64,000 bases of DNA. Source: Fragilaria crotonensis. Lineage: Eukaryota > Bacillariophyta > Fragilariophyceae > Fragilariales > Fragilariaceae. Below are positions 22,432 through 33,705 of the stretch, in pieces. The stretch covers positions 1 through 64,000 of the forward strand of contig JAKSYS010000235.1 of NCBI GenBank assembly GCA_022925895.1. The letters run 5' to 3'. Positions within the stretch are counted from its first letter, which is position 1, and each line of letters starts with the position of its first letter. The translations under genes were made by a program, and so were the position numbers. The notes beneath the pieces were generated by a model. It saw only the letters and a program-made list of their open reading frames with translations, was not told the origin of the DNA and did not search any database.

Positions 22432-25400
22432 CACCAGCGCCTTCAAGTTTTTCCGTTGAAGCGACTCAATATGAACCTTCTCCTTACAAGAGAATTTGGC
22501 GAGAGAGTAGAAAGCATTTGACCAAAGGCAAAGGAGTTCTTGACACCTTTGTTAGGGTCTGTCATGACATTTAAAACGGGATCAGGAAGCGCCGGCTATC
22601 TATGGTAGCGGCAGAACAGTTTCCTCATCAAAAACATTGGCATCATCCACTTCATGCTGGTCAGGATCATCAACAGCTACTTCTAAGCAAAGAAGTTGCG
22701 CCAGCATCCTGAACAATACAACTTCCTGACCAGTACTGACTCCCATGATGCATCATCAGTGAGGACAACATGGCAGCCATAGTATTGTGCAGCCTCGGCA
22801 GCACTGTCAATTGAAGTGTCCAATGACATTACTCTTCTTGAGTACCATTATGGTTGAAGTGGTATTGGGTACTGTATGCTAGTATACTGTACTACTGTCT
22901 ATTTGCTTCCTGGCACAATACTATATTCTATGTACATGATATGCTTTCCAGTACACAGTTTCAACATCCATTTATTGATGTAAATTCTACTGTTAGGTCA
23001 CAATATTTGTGTTTGCCAACTTCATGAGTATTGTCGGTAGATTGTTTGGATTGCACACCCCTTCAATCTATCATACCATTCTTGCTTTGTGCTTACATTG
23101 TCCTGATGTTTGCTTGCTGTAATACGGATCAATAAGGCTCTTCCTAAAAGCATAAACGTTTTACAAGCAAGTAGATTGTGACTAAGATGTACCTGCTGAA
23201 TTCTCTTGAAGGGCTTCTGATATCCTTCACACAATGAAGCACTACTCCTGATACTAGTACTTGAAATGGAAGACCAGTTGGGCATGTAAAAATGAGCAAA
23301 AGACAAGCAACAATCCACAAAATAGTTACAGGAGAATCAACAATGAAAGCCAAAACCTCACTGGAACTGCTGTTGAACACTTGCCAATATGGTCAAACTT
23401 TAGATTCTAGCCATTCACTGTGCCTTCAAACCTCATCAGTAAATTAGAAAACAACAAATCAAGTTCTCAAAAAATTGTTTTTTATGTGGAAATAAACTTT
23501 TAGAATAGTACAATTTATGATATCTACAGCTTTGTTGACTCCTAATAGTTATACGTAAAATAATTTGGTATCTCACAGACTCTTATGACCTGCTCATTTT
23601 TAAAAAATCTTTCAAAATAAAAAACGTTAAGTCAAATATTTAAACATCCATATTAACTATCTTATGTCTAGAGTGTCAATGTTCATTAACATAAACTTTC
23701 AGTAATCACTTCAAGTATATCAAGTCACTTAAAACCACCTGGTGATGTTCACGACCTGGTATATGCTAACTTTAGAGTAACCTGATGAAAATAATGACAC
23801 CTTTTCCCAAGTTCTCTGGAGGAGAGGCAACTATAATTCTGTGGTGTAATAAAAGAGACAAGGAGATGAATCAAATCACTTTTGCAGTATAAATATCCCT
23901 CTCCCACCTGACATTTTACCTGTAATCCATCTTGATCCTTGGGAATACATAGGTATCCTGTATTGGCAGTGTTTGGTGCAGACTCATGGTCTGGCAATCA
24001 TCAATCGGTTCTAAAAAAGACCAAAAAGATGCGTTGAATCACTCTTGCCTTAAAGATGTCCCTCACGCATTTGACATTACCCGACGTACATTTTGATTGT
24101 TGATCTCACCAACTTATTCGCAACTTTTCCAAGTAAGGTTGATGGGTGTACCATGAGTAGAACAAACAACATCAAGAAGACCTTGGTACCACCAAAGACT
24201 CCTCCTGGATTGACAAGAAAGTGTACGAGACAGTTGCTTGACAATACTGGTGGAACCCATAAATGTGGTTGTGATGATCAGGACTTCCCAATTAACATGA
24301 TGTTGGATTACTTGTCTAAGGGAACAAGGTAGTTGACAGACAAAACCTTCTCCACCACTTCCACATCAGCAATCAAAAAGGCATTGGGCTCCTGTTCCTC
24401 AGCCAGCTACCAGCCAGTCACTTCACAAGAAGGAGACATGATTAATAAAAGTGCAGTTCAATGTTGCTGAAGTCAAATGCCATTTGTACTATGCTGGGGT
24501 GGTGTAAGTACGGTCTCATGATAGTTTCACATGTGATAAATGATGGTACTACTTTGAGGCTGATTGCCTCACCAGACCACGGAATCGCCTCTTCCATGTC
24601 TTAAAGAGCAGATTAAAACCAGCACTGTCTCATGCAAATTCCTTGTCCTGGGATCATGATTCACCTTCAAACTTGAGGGATTGCTGCGTGTCTCACCATT
24701 CTGGTGCTACAACAATTAAGCTGCCATGATTGATCACCATTTGCTTTGTAGACTGCAACTGATCAACTTGACAGACCGGAGTACTTCTCCCGGAATTCAA
24801 CGTGACTTTCCGAATCCAGAAGGGAAAAGCACCAGGAAAGCATCCCACAAGGATAGTAAGCCTCAACAAAACATGTTGCATTCCTACGATATTGGTTCGT
24901 AGTACTACCCTTGTGAATGTTGCCAAAATGTAGACATCTTTGGGTTTACGTTGAGCGCCTCTTATTCATATCTCAGTCAGCAGCTAGTCAAGGGTTGGAA
25001 CATTTGAAGGGAGGCAAGGAATGTTTTCTTAAAGCAACGTAATGTGAGACACAGGTTAAGTTAACAACAAACTTTACACATTGGTGCGGCTGGTGTAATT
25101 GTTGTGCACATAATTTGAGTGCAAAAGAATCCATGAAGAATAGCTCTGAACTTGTTCAGAATCCTTTGGCATTAATGATGCTTGACTTTTTGCTTATTTC
25201 TGGCTACCACCTGCCATCTAGCCCCCAACACGTGATCAAGGACTGTAGCATTTGTCAATGCGTGATATTGGTTTACAACTGGCAGACCAGGGTCAGCTTC
25301 TAGAAAAACTCAAGAAATGATCACTCATACTCCTTTCCCAATATTTTTTCACATTTGTCATGATTAAAGATAAAATTCAAAGAAAAAGACATTTTTGGAG

Positions 25401-25628
25401 AATTAAAAGGGCTTCTTTTAAGCAACATCAGGAGTAGGAGCCCAATGAAAATGTGGTCAATTCATACTTCTGTGGTTATTAACCATCATGTAGTAATTCA
25501 TCATTGACCAATTAGTTTTACTGCTATTGACCAGGGTTATTTCTTCAATATCCATGTACATATTTGTAGCTGTTTGCCAAATCATGTTAAAAGCAGGTTG
25601 TGGTTAATTGTATGAAATTTTCTGGTGA
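22432..25628. other. Unassigned AT-rich stretch
   Basis: No gene is recognised. Frames on both strands are short. 23400-23720 is very AT-rich. Some frames (for example 24093-24332, plus, with KKTLVPPKTPPGLTRKC) look protein-like but match nothing I know. No inverted ends or direct repeats were found by eye. Confidence 0.3.
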
Positions 25629-26006
25629 TTAGGATATGAGAGAAATGTCCTGGGGAATCCCGGTTTGCAAGTGGATTGGCTTTGAAAGGAGTGTTTGTCC
25701 TTTTAGATGATGAGATGAATAGTACAAAACGTCTGTGACCTTATCAAATGGTGACTCAGTGTTTGAATCCTTACTCAATTGCATTCCCGACGACAAAAGA
25801 CATTTGATCTGTGCCTCTGGGAATGAAACAATGTGGGTTTGTCCTGCACAAAGGCATCCAAAAGACTTCAAATGCAACAACCCAAATAGTCCCATCAGCA
25901 GAGGCTGAGACACCAGATATTGTGAGAGATCATTCCCATGTATGACATCATCACTTAAAGGTCCGACATGCAAGCAATTTTTTGTCGACACCTTTTTCTT
26001 GACCAC
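25629..26006 (-). CDS. Unrecognised open frame, 125 codons
   Basis: A protein-like frame with mixed composition (SFGCLCAGQTHIVSFPEAQ, LSKDSNTESPFDKVTDVLYY). The frame opens with GTG, so a eukaryotic start is not evident; it may be an internal exon or a repeat remnant. It lies about 400 bp downstream of the LINE-like scrap on the same strand and may belong to the same degraded element. I recognise no domain. Confidence 0.25.
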   Translation of the reverse strand: MVKKKVSTKNCLHVGPLSDDVIHGNDLSQYLVSQPLLMGLFGLLHLKSFGCLCAGQTHIVSFPEAQIKCLLSSGMQLSKDSNTESPFDKVTDVLYYSSHHLKGQTLLSKPIHLQTGIPQDISLIS

Positions 26007-26416
26007 GCTGTCTGTCTGAGGCTTTGCCTGCTAGAACTTATTCTAATTTCGTCGTGAATGCAGAGGTCTGGATAATAAAGGTGTATATCAGATGTACCGT
26101 CAATCCCAGAGCACAACAACTTCACCACTTGCCGTCACCAAAGGTGGTGCTCCAACTGCAATAATGTCTGGTCATGCTTGGGAATCCTTCAAGGGTTAAA
26201 GGATGCACAGAGGAGTATGGCAGGCCAATCCAAACAATCTCCCAAGGCTCACCATCATCTGATCCGGAACCTTGGTGAGAGGTGAGGAGGAGGAGCAAAA
26301 GCTTCTACTCTTCACTTATAGGACTATCTCTGAGGCATCACGCTGTTACAGGGGTTTTGCCCTCGAATAATTGTGTTGGTTGCGAACTGTGTTAGCTCGA
26401 AGAAGTCACAATTGGC

Positions 26417-26620
26417 TTACACCGCACAACACCACTGATGCAAACATCCCGACACATCTGTCGTTTCTCGTATATCCTTTGGAATCCGGTGCGGTATAAC
26501 AACCCCAAGGCAATCATAAGATGCTTGGAAGTCCAGAAAGGTGGCGACAGATTTTGTTTCCTTTTTGAGCTGACGGCACTCTATCACAATAATGGACTGC
26601 ATCTCCGGATGTCCTGGCAT
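26417..26620 (-). pseudogene. LINE-like reverse transcriptase fragment
   Basis: The frame contains IECRQLKKETKSVATFLDFQ followed by ASYDCLG and IPHRIPKDIRE. This resembles the palm region of non-LTR retrotransposon reverse transcriptases, where a segment like ECR.LKKE...FVDF.KAFDSV precedes an IP..I motif. Only this short stretch is recognisable. The YADD box expected downstream was not found in a continuous frame, and the Lys-Ala-Phe of the usual motif is replaced by ASY. It is a heavily decayed scrap. The assignment rests on motif resemblance alone. Confidence 0.35.
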
Positions 26621-28241
26621 ACTCTGTCATTTGATGACAATTCATTTGTCCGAATGAGATAGCTCAGACATCCAGGATTCCACTGCAAGTGACGGGGGAT
26701 GTATTTCTGACATTCTATCAGAGCAATGAGATATCACTGTATCAGATCCACAGGCTGCAAACTCGGAGGATACATCGGACGAGGCCACCATTCTTTATAT
26801 CATCCCTTCTACAGATGAGAGGAAGTTATGCCACCGACGGCTTTACCGTTGATCTCCAAGATAATGATTGCTCATTTGATGTAAACGATACGTAAGCAAT
26901 TGAGGCAGCAACGTGATCTTACAGTTAGTCTCCTCTCGTCCCAAATGAGTCTTGTTTGCTTCTGGAACATGAGTTTATCAACGGAAATGATAATTGCCAA
27001 CATAGCATGATCCGTAATTCCAACAAGCTTCACAAGTACCACCTTGGCTGTTCTTGGTGATGACCTAGGTGGCACTTTGCCCTCAACTAGCTAGAGTTCC
27101 CCCTGTGGAATCATATTACATGATTATAACCCAGCTGGACAAAGCAAATTGCGAACATCAACTTCTTGACAATGTGAGAACATCAACTGAACCAAGTTAC
27201 AGTGGACTCTTTGGATGATGTGCGGTTTGCTAGCATCAATAGACACAACTGCTGGCTGGCAGGACGGAGTCTTGATGTTTCACATCTGGTGGACAGCAAC
27301 AGATATAATTTCAACTCTCCCGTTTATGACAGTGAATAAAGACTTTCCAACTGAAACGGCAATACATACTCGCTAACAACAAGGTCAGTGATATCATGGT
27401 TTGATGCTTTTTGCGCTTCACTCGAGAATACAACCGGATTGTACGATGACTTCCATATTGTCACGGTGATACGGAGTATACAAATGATAGCATCGCGTTG
27501 GGTACTACATGGACTCAGTACATTCTTCCAAATGGTACACATTTGATACATTTGACCACAAAGGCTGGAGGCAGAAGAAAACAGAAGTCCTGGTAGAATA
27601 AGTTGAGCAGTCCAAACATAGTATGGTCTTGTGATTTTTACGATTGTCCAACATGATTATGTATGAATTGGATGCTTTTTTAGGATCACACCTCTCTTGC
27701 TTGCTTCTGGCTTTGAACTACTTTTCATTTTATGCCCCAGGATATGAACCCAGCTTCAACTTGTAGTTACCAAGCGTGACTTTTGGTTAGAAGAACATGA
27801 GACTAAGCAGAGTAATTACTACATCTGTTCCCAAGATGCAGACAACTTCAAACTTGTTGCTAAAGCAGATTTTCTGCGGTATCCCTTCTCACTTGCTTGT
27901 GTTGACCCTCCAGTCTACTATTGGGGAAACAATTATAAGAACTTCCCAGAAATGGAGGTGGCATGGGTCACGAGCTGCACTAAATACCTTAGAGAGTGCA
28001 TCCGCAAGATAGAAGCCGAATTCGCAAGATAGAAGCCGAATTCGATTTGGACAGTAATCTTTGGTGGGAGCAACACATAGCTACTAGCAGACAGCAAGCG
28101 TAATCTTTCGTTAGAATCTGGAATTTGACACTTTCAGATACTGATTAGAATTACACTATGAGCTTGCACAATAGGTCAATGGGTTAAGCCTTTTGATGTA
28201 ACCCAATGATTAGGTCGTATATAATGTCTTGTCACATAGCA
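26621..28241. other. Unassigned stretch
   Basis: No gene is recognised. A minus-strand frame at 27075-26872 could be another part of the LINE-like remnant, but carries no clear motif. A short 20-bp tandem duplication lies at 28003-28042. Confidence 0.3.
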
Positions 28242-28674
28242 CACTAGAGACCATTCGGGGATTAATTCGGTTAGTCATTTTTTGGTTATGAGTCATATTT
28301 TCACGCCTGCAAATGCAAAGAATAGCGCATTTTCCTTATGTTAATACAAAAGGAATGCAAAAACAACGATTGAAACTTTCCTGTCAGTTCGATGCCAATG
28401 CTGTCAGTGAGAATGTCATCAAAAATGAGATTAGCGATGAAAGCGTGCACTATGTCATACACTGACACCCATGGAACAACATAGTGCACGATTCTATTGT
28501 CCTTTCAAGAATTCGTCAAATTGTTTTGATTTGACAATTGGACTTGACCATTATCGTCTACTCTTGAGCCAAGAATCAAATGTCATCATATAAATTCCTC
28601 CATAGTCAAACGGTCATATAACGCCAGGCTGGCCGGATCGACACATCGAATTAATCCCCAAATGGTCTCTAGTG
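28242..28674. mobile_element. 433-bp foldback/MITE-like element
   Basis: The left end CACTAGAGACCATTCGGGG (28242-28260) continues into ATTAATTCG. The right end (28646-28674) is its inverse, CGAATTAATCCCCAAATGG followed by TCTCTAGTG, giving inverted ends of about 28 bp with one or two mismatches. It contains no credible gene. Target duplication is ambiguous; TA within CTAG is possible. Only its right part (from about 28311) is present in duplication copy B, where the same right end lies at about 39008-39036. Confidence 0.5.
28444..28490. repeat. 12-bp inverted repeat conserved in both duplication copies
   Basis: CGTGCACTATGT (28444-28455) and its exact inverse ACATAGTGCACG (28479-28490) surround a 23-nt loop. 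The same pair is present at 38803-38849 in copy B. It lies near the middle of the MITE-like element. Confidence 0.6.
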
Positions 28675-29415
28675 AAGTCTTCAGCAACTCCTCCTCAAGC
28701 TCACCGTGGACCATGCCCCCACCACCATTGTAGCTAAGCAGATAAAAGAACGCATAGTAGTAGAGGATAGTTCTGGACTCATGTCGCTTAGCTAGTGATT
28801 GAATATGGTTTTCACAATGACTTGTTTCATCCTGACTTCTTTCTGGAGCGTTACCTGTATGCTCACGGGGAGGTTGCTGACAATTTCCCTACTCCCAATG
28901 GAATGGGTGTAAAGACATTGGTCTTCTTTCAGCCAATCATGCTTGTGGTAACAATCATATTCACACGGGTGTCAAATTTTGTCGTGTATCACTGTCTTTG
29001 TCGGAAGCAACTGTTTTAGTATGGTGTACTAATCGACAAGGAGGATACAATGCGACCAAACCTATTGTGCTGAATTAACCTCCATTGGTTCCGCAGTCGA
29101 CAAGGAATCAATATCAATCCAAGGTGTCTTAGTCTTCCAGTTTCAAAGCCTCCGCATCATTTTGGCGAGGACAACAGAGTTCCAAGATCCCAGACGGCGA
29201 ACTCAAAACGAACCATTGCGGTCTTGTATGAGTCTACTAGACCACAAAGACTCATGAATGCTCAATGGTGGTGCAGATTCAAGAATTTCACTGATGTGCG
29301 TACCAAGGTCCTTGGTAACACTTTATTCCAGGACTTCTTAGTGTTGGATGATATGATGACTTCTTGACAGAGTCTGGGTTTGATAGGAGAGATACGCCTG
29401 GCTCATGATGTTTGT

Positions 29416-29938
29416 TTATCTGACATTGAAAAATGACATGCAGTTTTGTCTTCTCTCAAACAACAGGGACACATTTTTTTTAAAATAGGATCCTTGCTCT
29501 CTGTCCAATGATGGTAACGCATTGTAGCTACCCACGGGGTGCTTATCGTGAATTACTTTCATGCAACAAGCAGAAGGATTGGGCTCATAGTAACACTCAC
29601 CAACCATTGCTTCCACTCCAGCATTGCGGCCAAGCAAGCCGGGGATAAATCCCGGAGCGTCTGAGCTGTCTATTGACAATGTCGGCACCATCCACAGCGC
29701 AGCTGCGGAATTCGCTCATTTCAAATCATGACAGTATTATCCCTCCTTCTCAAGGAGCACAGTCTCTGCCTTCTCTAGATCTCTTCCTTGACATCTTACA
29801 ATTTCTTTGAATTGCTGGATTGATGGAGGAAGTCTGAGATGCAATCTGTTCTTCAATCAACACTGCCAAGGCTTTGATCAGCAAATAATGCGTTGAGTCT
29901 GTCGTGATCCATTCTTGGCGCGTCACAACAACTCTCAC
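29416..29938 (-). CDS. Putative small spliced gene, copy A
   Basis: Two exons, 29938-29800 and 29702-29416, flank a 97-bp intron with donor GTAAGA and acceptor CCGCAG; joining them keeps one frame of about 141 codons. The first exon reads VVVTRQEWITTDSTHYLLIK, the second PTLSIDSSDAPGFIPGLLGR and ends at a stop after SFFNVR. The 5' end is unknown: the frame opens at GTG and a further exon may lie upstream. In copy B the first exon stays open with a small length change that keeps the frame (STHYLIKALAAVL against STHYLLIKALAVL), which favours real coding. There the second exon is interrupted by a solo LTR. No domain is recognised. Confidence 0.4.
29703..29799 (-). other. Predicted intron of the small gene, 97 bp
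   Basis: GTAAGATGTC at the donor and GAATTCCGCAG at the acceptor. Splicing changes the phase from one base to two bases and joins the two protein-like frames. Confidence 0.4.
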
Positions 29939-30244
29939 AGCAATGGAATACTAGTATAATTAATAGGCAGATCAATTCCAATGCACTCATTTCTTGCAAA
30001 TTTGCTTGTTGTCATCCCTCCATACAGCTTTTCTCTAAGATTGACAAAGCAATCACCTAATATGAGAGAGCAGAGAAGTGCAAGCAAGAAGAAGCAATGA
30101 ATTACTGAGTATCTTGACCTCGCAAATGCACACTCGTTGGAAGTGTATAGTACCCCATGTCACTAGCATATGCTGGTAGTACTGGAGTACTGGTTGCACA
30201 CATTGTACTGGAGTACAAGTACTAGCTTTCCAATGGTCGGATCC

Positions 30245-30454
30245 TCACCTCGTTGTTGTCGTCTTCTTGTCCTTGTTCTCGTTCTCATTCTCGTTCATCT
30301 TTGATAGCGCCTTCTGATGAAGAAAAAGTCCTTGCATGATCAGATCTAATGAACGAATGAAGGTAATCGCAATTACTGCCTGTAATTCTTTCAAGATGAG
30401 GTCACGCGACATGTTCGTTGCGCGTTTCTTGAAGGTTTTTGTTGAATTGCTCAT
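30245..30454 (-). CDS. Possible upstream exon or small gene, 69 codons
   Basis: An ATG frame (MSNSTKTFKKRATNMSRDLI) with a helical middle and a repetitive charged end (NENENENKDKK). It is followed by ACGAG then GTGAGG, which could be a splice donor. It could be the first exon of the small gene at 29416-29938, but no acceptor I tried keeps the frame. In copy B about 85 bp of it is deleted. Confidence 0.2.
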   Translation of the reverse strand: MSNSTKTFKKRATNMSRDLILKELQAVIAITFIRSLDLIMQGLFLHQKALSKMNENENENKDKKTTTTR

Positions 30455-32239
30455 GGTGGCAGAATTTTATCTACAATGTACAAAGATATGACAAAGACAT
30501 GGCTGATGTCTCAAGGACTGCTGAACCACATGATAGCATAATATATTTTGTACGCAACAACATTCAACACCTGATTTCTTTTACTCTTATACATCTCAAT
30601 AATATAAGAAGGGTATATTGTTCTCCAATTCTTCAGTTTTGTAATTACTACTAGTAGCTAGTACAGCTGTAGGTACCATATTTTGAGTATGTTTGCTGAA
30701 AGCATCGGCATCACAGCCATAATAACAGATTCATTTCTTATTGTTTACTTAGCACCATGTTTGATCCAAAGTGCATGAATTTAGTCACTTACCACTGATG
30801 CCTTGGTACAGTCAGGAAAAGCAATAGAACCTTAGGTTCTTCATTCCTGCTACAGGGGATTGTCAATGCACCAGCCAACCACCAGGTAATAATCCATTGG
30901 GCATTATATCATTTTTGCAATCAGGGATTCTATAAGGCCTCCATCATGGTTGCATCAGGGATTCTATCAAGTCTGCTACTATTGAATAGCTATTAAGGAG
31001 TATTCCATTCGACAAGCCACCATGCAAGCATGACATGAGGACAGGCAGTCCATTGGTTGTCAAATCATCTCTCCATCCAACTGTCAATTAAGACACTGCT
31101 GAGATTCTCAACATCAATGTAGGCACATTTTACTCCAAGTGTTCAACAGGTGGAAATGCCATTGAGTGTGCCTTGATGATTGCATCAGCTACCCAGCCAG
31201 TCAGGAATTGCTTCAATCCAGCTCTCGTCAGTCTGAATGGTATTTCTGGGTCAGTCAGACAAGGGATCCGTTTTGCCATCAAAAATTCCATATGATGCAC
31301 CCATTGATGTTTGCAAAACTTCCTCCCTACTGCCAACTTTGCCCGCCATGATGCCTTGCTTGGTCATCAGCAAATCTCAAATTTGAACTACAATTTAGTA
31401 TTCCATCTAGTTACTAGTACTATTCCATTGCGTCACCGATATTCCTCCATCATTGTTGCAGTCAGGAATTCCCTCAACCGCAAGCCTACCATCAAGCATT
31501 CCATCTGACCAGCCAAGTGATGATCCACCAGACAGTCCAATGATGGTCCCACTCACTATACATACAACAGTAGATCAAGAAGTTGAGATTCCTAACACTC
31601 CTCCCCAAGTTCTCCGAGTAGTGTAGATGAATCTGAGACTCCATCGATTGTGCCTTTAGTGATTCCATCGGATACATAAGCATCAGGAAATCGCAATCTC
31701 ATCAATCTCTCATGAATTGTTGGTGATGACACGTCCCCAAAGGATACAAGCTTCGTCAAAGGATGTTGCTGAGCTCGTCATTGGTTTGCGCTGCATGTAT
31801 GTACTCGAAGTACACTTCTACTACTACCTCTTACTCCGAGTACCTCGTATTAGCTACTGTAGGAGTACTCCAGTACGTGCGGAGTATTATGCATATGATA
31901 CGCATTATGCGTACACATACACCGGTTCTTGCGTTCTTCGGTTCTTGCGTTCTTGCGTTCTTGCGTGATTCACCTCCCCTTGAAATGAGCGTAGTCCAAG
32001 TAGACTTGTGATGCACTGGATTTAAATCTCCTGTAGAAATGTACTAAGTTGGTACCTCGCGCTTTTGGATACTTTGCCTATTCATATTTGTCTAAGGCGA
32101 ATAAACATTTTCAACACGGATGGAGTGATGCAGACGAATGACATAATCCTCGAGTACTTGTAACTTGTACATGCTACTCGACAAGTCCGTTCTTTGATCT
32201 CCCTCTTTTCCACCTTGCCAATTATCCTTCTAAATCTGG
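30455..32239 (-). other. Region with degenerate repeated words upstream of glycosyltransferase A
   Basis: 30830-31720 is full of related words on the plus strand (CAGTCAGGAATT, AGGGATTCTATCA, CCATCATTG, AGCATTCCATCTG). They read on the minus strand as scattered peptides such as IPDCNNDGG and SDGITKGTI. This could be a decayed repeat-protein gene or an ordinary degenerate satellite. Copy B (47820-48720) keeps the same pattern. 31790-31920 is a GTAC-rich tract followed by a short CTTGCGTT tandem run near 31928-31965. The last ~200 bp before 32240 should hold the glycosyltransferase promoter, but I see no defined element. Confidence 0.3.
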
Positions 32240-33652
32240 ATGTTTAAAGGGTTTGGAATGCGTAAGTATGGACTGCGAGTAGCTGGGCTTCTCGTTTTGA
32301 CGACCCTGTGCTTGCTGTGTGCGGCGCAGGTGTCGGTTTTGGGCTGGGGACTGGTGTTTGACGCTAGGCCATGCGAGAGGCATCAGCTCCCTTTACTCGA
32401 GAGCATTTACCTCCCATTCCTCCCGTTCGACGACTCGGCCCTGCACCCCGCGCCCTACACTGACGACGAGACAGACATCGACCGCCTCCTTAAACTGTGC
32501 CATAATGGTGACTCGCTCATGATCACCGCTCAGTTCCAAGCCTCGGGAGATACTGCCCGCTCTGTCTACGAGCGCACCTGTTTTCCCTTGGAAATCGCCA
32601 CCACCCAGGGCGCCAGGTCAATGGGCCACTGTTCCGACTTTGTCCAATACATCTATTTCGCCGGAGCGAGGCTGTCCGATGATTACGGCGCCGAAGCAAT
32701 CCTACAACATGCACGCCAGTGCCCCAATAGCTCCTTTTTGCATGGAGAGTATCCGCAACCTGATGTTTTCAAACTACCTGGTGTTCGCAATTATTGGATG
32801 CCCAACATTGAACAGGTTAATAAAGAGCAGGAGGAGCTTATACCATTAACGTATCGATTCCTGGGGAAAACTCACAAAGCCGTCGAGGTTATCCGGGATT
32901 ATTTGAAGAAGCATTCGTTGCCTGATACCACTCGGTTTATCTCACACACATCGCCTGATCCGCTTACCCCTCGCGCCCGCCAAACCGAACGCAACTTTGA
33001 TTCCTTTTACCACGGGTATGGTCATAGCGGTCGAAAAAGCACGCCCGAGCTGCTCCGATGCTGGGCCAGAAACCCTTCATTTCCTAACTTGACAGTACTT
33101 GGCCAATTTCCTTTGCCCAGGTTTCGAAACATTCCAAATATTAATCTTGTTGAGGGAGTTGTGGATGTGGACCAATTGAGAAGGATGCAGCGCAGTGCAG
33201 GTGTACATATTTGTCCTTCGTCCATGGAGGGGTATGGCCATTATATTTCTGAAGCTAGGGGTATGGGTGCGCTAGTGGTGACGACCGATTTTGGACCCAT
33301 GAATGAGTTTGTCGTGCCCCACTATTCTGGTGTGCTGATCCGACCTGGCGACGAGGCGGACGAAGCTTATATGGCCTTGGACCATGTAGCCGTGCGTCCC
33401 GTGACGAAAAACATTTGTGATTCGGTTCGGGAAGTTTTGAAGATGCCTTTGCATCAACGCAAGCTATATGGAGACCGAGGACGGAGATTGTATGAAATTT
33501 TTAGAGAGGAAATGAAGCATAACCTTCGTGAATTGAAACGAGAGACTGTGGAACATTTTTCATCCAGCGAGGATAATTCAATGAGCCAGGTGGATATAGA
33601 CAGTGTCATTTCAGAATGCAACCGGAAGTTGCACGAGGCGAAGGCGATGTAG
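32240..33652 (+). CDS. GT4-type glycosyltransferase, membrane-anchored, copy A (intact)
   Basis: 470 aa, single exon. An N-terminal signal-anchor (residues ~11-35, LRVAGLLVLTTLCLLCAAQ) predicts a type II protein of the Golgi or ER, with the catalytic part in the lumen. The C-terminal half resembles a GT-B fold donor-binding domain: CPSSMEGYGHYISEARGMGA contains the E-x7-E pair (Glu330, Glu338) typical of retaining GT4 enzymes, followed by VTTDFGPMNEFV and a glycine-rich loop (SGVLIRPGDEA). The family transfers a sugar from a nucleotide donor; donor and acceptor cannot be told. The ATG at 32240 gives the signal anchor, and a second Met at residue 7 would also work. A near-identical copy at 49188-50599 has a frameshift. 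Confidence 0.75.
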   Translation: MFKGFGMRKYGLRVAGLLVLTTLCLLCAAQVSVLGWGLVFDARPCERHQLPLLESIYLPFLPFDDSALHPAPYTDDETDIDRLLKLCHNGDSLMITAQFQASGDTARSVYERTCFPLEIATTQGARSMGHCSDFVQYIYFAGARLSDDYGAEAILQHARQCPNSSFLHGEYPQPDVFKLPGVRNYWMPNIEQVNKEQEELIPLTYRFLGKTHKAVEVIRDYLKKHSLPDTTRFISHTSPDPLTPRARQTERNFDSFYHGYGHSGRKSTPELLRCWARNPSFPNLTVLGQFPLPRFRNIPNINLVEGVVDVDQLRRMQRSAGVHICPSSMEGYGHYISEARGMGALVVTTDFGPMNEFVVPHYSGVLIRPGDEADEAYMALDHVAVRPVTKNICDSVREVLKMPLHQRKLYGDRGRRLYEIFREEMKHNLRELKRETVEHFSSSEDNSMSQVDIDSVISECNRKLHEAKAM

Positions 33653-33705
33653 TGGCAGGCATAATTGGGTTCTAAAACAAATACTATACTTCTCTTCAAG
33701 AGTCA

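Noticed and set aside
28003-28042. 20-bp unit repeated twice (CGCAAGATAGAAGCCGAATT)
   Set aside because: A single short slippage duplication without further copies.
28795-29019. A 74-codon plus-strand frame with protein-like start
   Set aside because: Copy B differs by a ~28-bp frame-breaking deletion and other length changes; no support for coding.
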